Assembly (NCBI GenBank): GCA_046341775.1
Contig: JBKDQQ010000046.1
Coordinates: forward strand, 1-60,780
DNA from: SXXH01 sp041165735
GTDB taxonomy: Bacteria; Planctomycetota; UBA1135; GCA-002686595
Direction: 5' to 3'
Length of the DNA: 60,780 bases
Shown: positions 57,198 through 60,780 of the stretch, in pieces
Layout: every line of letters starts with the position of its first letter
Position numbering within the stretch: the stretch's first letter is position 1
Position numbers and translations under genes: made by a program
Notes under the pieces: generated by a model
The model's input: the letters and a program-made list of their open reading frames with translations, nothing else
Databases searched by the model: none
What the model was told of the DNA's origin: nothing

Positions 57198-58547
57198 TCA
57201 GCGCTTGGCGATCCGACCCGAGATGACCTCGAGGCGCGCCGCGTCCACGCGCATCGGACGCGCGCTCGTGGTGCCCGCTTCGCCGATGGCTCCGCGCACG
57301 ATCGTGCCCATCACGCCGATCTCGTAGCCCGTGTACTGCGACAAGTCGAAGCGCCCCGTGCCGCAGACCACCTCGGCGACTGCCTTCCCGCCGAAGCGCA
57401 GCAGGTAGCGCGGCGCGTTCTTTTCCGCGGTCGGATCGAGCTCGAGCCAACCGCGGGCCTGGAAGCGGCCCCACAACGGATCCTGCGACAGCGACGCCGC
57501 GGCAAGGCGGCGCTTCGCCTCGGAGAGCTGGGTCTCGCGCTCCTGCTCGCGCAGCTTCTTGTCCGCCTCGAGTTGCACGACTTCCATGCGCAGCTCGACC
57601 TCCTCGATCCGCACGCGCGCGGTCTCCGCGCTGGCGGCCTTCGGGTTGGCGGCGAGGCTGCTCTCGTAGGCCGCCTTGACCGCGGCCCAATCCGGCGTCG
57701 CGCTGGCGCGCGCGGCCTCGTAGAGCGCCTCGGCGCGCGCGAAGCCGGTGTCTTCGGACTTCGTCGTCGCGCTCGGCTTGGCGGCCGCGGCCGCGGTCGT
57801 GCCCGCGGTCGTGCTGCTGTTCGCGCCGCTGGTGCTTGCTGCGCCACTCGCCGCCCCGACGCCCTTCGTCGACGCGGGCAACGCGACTTGCGGGAGATTG
57901 GCGAGCGCGCTGGTCCGCTCCGCGGCGAGCAAGGCCGCGCCATCGCCGCCCGCGGGCAGCGCGCCGACCTTGCTGGCTTCGATCCACGCCGTCGTGCCGG
58001 CGGGCGCCAGCACCTTGACCCAATCCTCCGACAAGGGCTTGCTCGCGTCGCCGCGCGCCAACACGCGCAGGACCTCGCCACCCTTCAGCAGCTGCTGCAG
58101 CGGGTAGCTCTCCGCGCTCGTGTTCGGCAGCGGACGCATGCGCACATTCGCGCCTTGGACCTTCGCGTCGCCTTGGCCCTCGGCCACGAGGTACTTGCCG
58201 TAGATCCACACCGGGATGCCCGCCGCCGGCTCGACCGCCAGCCAAGTGCCGCGCACCTCGGCGACGCGCAGCACGGCGTCCTTCTCGACCGTCGCCAACA
58301 CGATGCCCTTGGGATCGGGGAGGTTCGTCAACTTGGCCGCGCCCATCGCGCGCACGTGCTCGAGCTTGGGCTTCGTGGATGCCGCGGTGCTCGATTCGGC
58401 GCCGGTGGTCGTCTCGGCGCCGGCGGAGTCCTGCGCAGGGACGCTCTGCGCGGCAACGCTAGCGGAAGCCTGCGCCAGCGCGGTCGCGGCGAGCAGCAAT
58501 CCTTGGGCGGCGCACAAGTGGACGAAGCGGGACGAGAGGCTGTGCAT
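57198..58547 (-). CDS. Secreted bacterial SH3-like domain protein
   Basis: 449 residues. A signal peptide (HLCAAQGLLLAATALAQASASVAAQ) is followed by two SH3-like modules at ~85-130 (AVLRVAEVRGTWLAVEPAAGIPVWIYGKYL) and ~135-200 (VRMRPLPNTSAESYPLQQLLKGGEVLRVLA, DWVKVLAPAGTTAWIEASKVGAL). Then come an Ala/Ser/Thr-rich linker, a TPR-like helix pair (AEALYEAARASATPDWAAVKAAYESSL), a coiled coil (RVRIEEVELRMEVVQLEADKKLREQE) and a C-terminal beta domain. SH3-like modules often bind peptidoglycan, so a cell-wall or envelope role is plausible. It is divergent from the aminotransferase gene. Confidence 0.83.
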   Translation of the reverse strand: MHSLSSRFVHLCAAQGLLLAATALAQASASVAAQSVPAQDSAGAETTTGAESSTAASTKPKLEHVRAMGAAKLTNLPDPKGIVLATVEKDAVLRVAEVRGTWLAVEPAAGIPVWIYGKYLVAEGQGDAKVQGANVRMRPLPNTSAESYPLQQLLKGGEVLRVLARGDASKPLSEDWVKVLAPAGTTAWIEASKVGALPAGGDGAALLAAERTSALANLPQVALPASTKGVGAASGAASTSGANSSTTAGTTAAAAAKPSATTKSEDTGFARAEALYEAARASATPDWAAVKAAYESSLAANPKAASAETARVRIEEVELRMEVVQLEADKKLREQERETQLSEAKRRLAAASLSQDPLWGRFQARGWLELDPTAEKNAPRYLLRFGGKAVAEVVCGTGRFDLSQYTGYEIGVMGTIVRGAIGEAGTTSARPMRVDAARLEVISGRIAKR

Positions 58548-58841
58548 GGTGCTGTGCTTGGTTGGTGTGGGGGGATCCGCGACTCGGGATCCGTGTTCAG
58601 GATGAAGCTCGATCGTGCGACGATGATCGAGGCGCGACTGGGCAGGTCTCCTGCGACGCGCGCGGCGCCGCCCGGCGCGCGGCCGGGACCTGCTGCCTCG
58701 CGACGCGCGGTCGTCGAGGACGCGGGCGAACCTACGCAATCCCTCGGTCCACTTCCACACCCGCCGCGCTCGTCCGCCGGCGATGCGCCGGGACCGTTGC
58801 GACCGCGCGCCACCTCCGGACGACAGTCCCACGGGGCGCGC

Positions 58842-58847
58842 TAGACT
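58842..58847 (+). promoter_or_regulatory. Putative -10 box TAGACT of the aminotransferase-panD operon
   Basis: TAGACT ends 8 bases before ATG 58856, without a Shine-Dalgarno. The 308-base divergent gap from 58548 shows nothing else recognised. Confidence 0.5.
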
Positions 58848-58855
58848 TGGCCCCC

Positions 58856-60055
58856 ATGAGCGCTCCCCACGAGCCGTGCCGAACCCCGTCGAGCCCACCG
58901 GACCCGCTCTCGCCACTGCCTTGGGGCGGAGCACCCGGCCGCGGACTCGCCTTCCCCTACATGGCTTGGGCCCACCACGAATCGGCCCGCACCCGCGCGC
59001 CGCTCTCGAACTCCGGCGTGCCCAACGCCGACGCCAGCTGCTTCGATGGTTTGGGCATCTCGCTGGACCACCCTTCCCGAACGGCGCTCCCGACCTTCGA
59101 AGCCGCCGTCGCTCGCAGGTTGGGCGTACCGCCCGAGGCCGTCATCGCCACTCCGGGAGCTTCCGGTGGTCTGGCCGCGGTCGCACTATGGCTGTTCGGC
59201 GGCGCGCGCGTGGCCGTCGAGGTGCCCTCGTACGAGCAACTACGCTCCTTGGCGCTGCGGTTCGCCGGACAAGCCTTGCCGCTCCCCCGTCGGCTCGAGC
59301 ACGGCTACGACTGCCTCCCCGCCACCCTCGCCGCCACGCTCGATTCGGCGCGAGACCTCCACACCCCGGGCCACGCCTTCCTGACGAACACCCACAACCC
59401 GAGCGGCGCGCTGCTGCGCGCTCCGCGGTTGAAGGAACTGGCCGCCGTTTGCGCGGAGCGAGACGGCGCCCTTGTCTCGTGCGACATCTACCAGGAGTTC
59501 CTGCCTGCCGCCGAGCGCGCCTGGGCCTGCAACGCCGCGGCCAACGGCGTCACCATCGGCAGCCTGACCAAGGCCTACGGGCTGGGACCGTTGCGCCTCG
59601 GCTGGGTCGCGCTGGGCGAAGCCCTGGTCGCGCGCCACCACGAACTGCGCGACGCGACCTACTTGATGTGGGTCGACCCGCCCACCACGACGCTCGCCGC
59701 CGGAGTCGCCGCGCTCGAGCGCCTCGACGATTTGGGCGCCAAGGCGCGCGAACTGCAACTGCACTCCAAGCCGCTCCTCGACCGTTGGCTGCGCGAGGAA
59801 TCGCGCCTGGAGGCCTTGATCCCGTCGCACGGACTCGTCTCCTTCCCACGCGTCAAAGGCGTCTCCGACACGCACGCCTTGGCGCAACGTCTCGTGCGCG
59901 ATGCACAGGTCGATGTGGTGCCCGGCGAGTTCTTCGGCGCTCCAGGCCACCTGCGCGTGGCTTGCGGGCTGCCGCCCGCGGAATTGCAGGCGGCCCTCGG
60001 TCGACTGTCCGCCTGCTTGGCGCAACCTGTGGCCGAACCGAGTTCGACGCGGTAG
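58856..60055 (+). CDS. PLP-dependent aminotransferase, class I/II
   Basis: 399 residues with the fold-type I pattern: ATPGASGGLAAVALWLFGG, VEVPSYEQLRSLA, FLTNTHNPSGALL (the NPxG motif), VSCDIYQEFLP and the PLP lysine in TIGSLTKAYGLGPLRLGW. It is related to aspartate/tyrosine-type aminotransferases; the exact substrate cannot be read. panD follows 19 bases on, so it could feed or drain aspartate or beta-alanine metabolism. The stop is TAG. The first ~60 residues are proline-rich and not conserved. Confidence 0.87.
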   Translation: MSAPHEPCRTPSSPPDPLSPLPWGGAPGRGLAFPYMAWAHHESARTRAPLSNSGVPNADASCFDGLGISLDHPSRTALPTFEAAVARRLGVPPEAVIATPGASGGLAAVALWLFGGARVAVEVPSYEQLRSLALRFAGQALPLPRRLEHGYDCLPATLAATLDSARDLHTPGHAFLTNTHNPSGALLRAPRLKELAAVCAERDGALVSCDIYQEFLPAAERAWACNAAANGVTIGSLTKAYGLGPLRLGWVALGEALVARHHELRDATYLMWVDPPTTTLAAGVAALERLDDLGAKARELQLHSKPLLDRWLREESRLEALIPSHGLVSFPRVKGVSDTHALAQRLVRDAQVDVVPGEFFGAPGHLRVACGLPPAELQAALGRLSACLAQPVAEPSSTR

Positions 60056-60074
60056 CTTTCCGCCCCGAGACGCC

Positions 60075-60416
60075 ATGCGCACCTACCTCCGGTCCAAGAT
60101 CCACAAGGCGACGGTCACGGCGGCCGACCTGAACTACATCGGCTCAATCACCATCGATCGCGACCTGATGGACAAGGCCGACATCGCCCCCTACGAGAAG
60201 GTCCTGATCGTCGACAACACGAACGGATCGCGCATCGAGACGTATGTCATCGAGGGCGAGCGCGGGAGTGGCGTGATGCAGATCAACGGCGGAGCTGCGC
60301 ACCTCGTCAGGACGGGGGATGAGATCATCGTCATGACATTCGAGACGGTGGATGTGGCGGGGAGGCCGAGGCAGATCTTGGTGGACAAGAAGAACCGCTA
60401 CGTTCGCGACCTCTAG
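60075..60416 (+). CDS. panD: Aspartate 1-decarboxylase
   Basis: 113 residues, a near-canonical PanD: MRTYLRSKIHKATVTAADLNYIGSITID, with the Gly-Ser self-cleavage site (YIGSI) that makes the pyruvoyl group, then KADIAPYEKVLIVDNTNGSRIETYVIEG and INGGAAHLVRTGDEIIVMTF. It makes beta-alanine for pantothenate and coenzyme A. ATG 60075. It follows the aminotransferase gene after 19 bases and ends in TAG. No other pan gene is in the window. Confidence 0.96.
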   Translation: MRTYLRSKIHKATVTAADLNYIGSITIDRDLMDKADIAPYEKVLIVDNTNGSRIETYVIEGERGSGVMQINGGAAHLVRTGDEIIVMTFETVDVAGRPRQILVDKKNRYVRDL

Positions 60417-60528
60417 GATGGTGGTCCAGTTGGGTGTTGGTTCTTTCCAGTCGGAGCTGCCACGCGAGGTGATCCGCGAACGTCAGTAGTGCGGAGGCCC
60501 GGCGCACGATCGGACACGCCGGATTGAC

Positions 60529-60780
60529 ATGGCACGATTCGAGCCCACGCACTGTCCAACCCCCGGCTGCGACCACCCCGGAGCCTTTCGCTACGAACGC
60601 TTCGGCACGTATTTGCGCGCCTGCGATGGACGCGAAGTCCAGCGCTTCCGCTGCCTCTCCTGCCGGCGCACGTTCTCCGTGCAGACCTTCCGCTTCGACT
60701 ATCGCCAACGCAAACCTCACATCAACCACCTGCTGCTGGACGCGTTCGTGTCCAAGAACACCCAGCGTCAAGCCAGCCGC
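60529..60780 (+). CDS. Zinc-ribbon transposase-like protein, N-terminal part
   Basis: 84 residues from ATG 60529, cut by the right edge. It has a zinc ribbon (THCPTPGCD ... RFRCLSCRRTFS) followed by a basic helical segment, the layout of the N-terminus of IS1/IS1595-type transposases. The catalytic part is outside the window. It may mark an insertion sequence starting near 60.5 kb; no terminal inverted repeat can be confirmed. Codon use is less G+C-biased than its neighbours, as in transferred genes. Confidence 0.62.
   Translation, partial: MARFEPTHCPTPGCDHPGAFRYERFGTYLRACDGREVQRFRCLSCRRTFSVQTFRFDYRQRKPHINHLLLDAFVSKNTQRQASR

Overview
The window is one very G+C-rich stretch (roughly 70% by eye) of a bacterial chromosome, packed with housekeeping operons. 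The best pointer to the organism is the giant secreted protein at 9027-12884, which joins a PVC-type dehydrogenase propeller, HEAT repeats, an NPCBM module, a CxxCH haem-binding domain and a DUF1080 (3-keto-disaccharide hydrolase) domain. That mix is typical of Planctomycetota. The many lipoproteins and the partial zinc-ribbon transposase at the right edge fit a high-G+C planctomycete-like lineage. This placement is inference.

Layout: 1-1376, lysine catabolism remnant (partial lat and an aldehyde-dehydrogenase-like protein). 1806-3669, rnpA-yidD-lipoprotein. 3688-8978, an M28 peptidase, a YfhO-like membrane protein and an MBL hydrolase. 9027-12884, the PVC/DUF1080 protein. 12918-17889, three glycosyltransferase genes. 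18118-22558, prkA-yeaH-spoVR. 22819-23733, a second M28 protein. 23776-30173, nrdR, an ATP-cone/NrdD-like protein and smc. 30347-33685, yidC-mnmE. 33758-36229, a metallophosphoesterase, a polyprenyl-phosphate sugar-phosphate transferase and nadD. 36546-40993, a small lipoprotein, miaA, an unknown secreted protein and mutL. 41057-45004, cheA-cheW-cheY-cheR. 45291-49553, holA and a quinone operon ubiE-CPBP-ubiX-ubiA. 49854-53150, a large lipoprotein. 53151-54112, non-coding. 54113-56316, ruvB-tgt. 56450-58547, a small Cys-rich protein and an SH3-like protein. 58856-60416, an aminotransferase and panD. 60529 to the edge, a partial transposase-like gene.

Genes within operons are tightly coupled: eleven junctions are 4-base start/stop overlaps (ATGA, GTGA or TTGA). 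Many operon-leading genes have a TANNNT -10-like hexamer only 6-11 bases before the start codon and no Shine-Dalgarno sequence, which suggests leaderless transcripts.

The most unusual signals are not genes. (1) A family of seven 18-bp A+T-rich palindromes, YGTCAA-N6-TTGACA, is scattered over 50 kb; most copies lie inside coding sequences and force rare A/T-rich codons. (2) Short tandem arrays, several with a 16-bp unit, sit directly at gene 3' ends. (3) An in-frame amber codon interrupts cheA just before its phosphorylation site. (4) A catalytically degenerate NrdD-like protein with two ATP-cones is coupled to nrdR.
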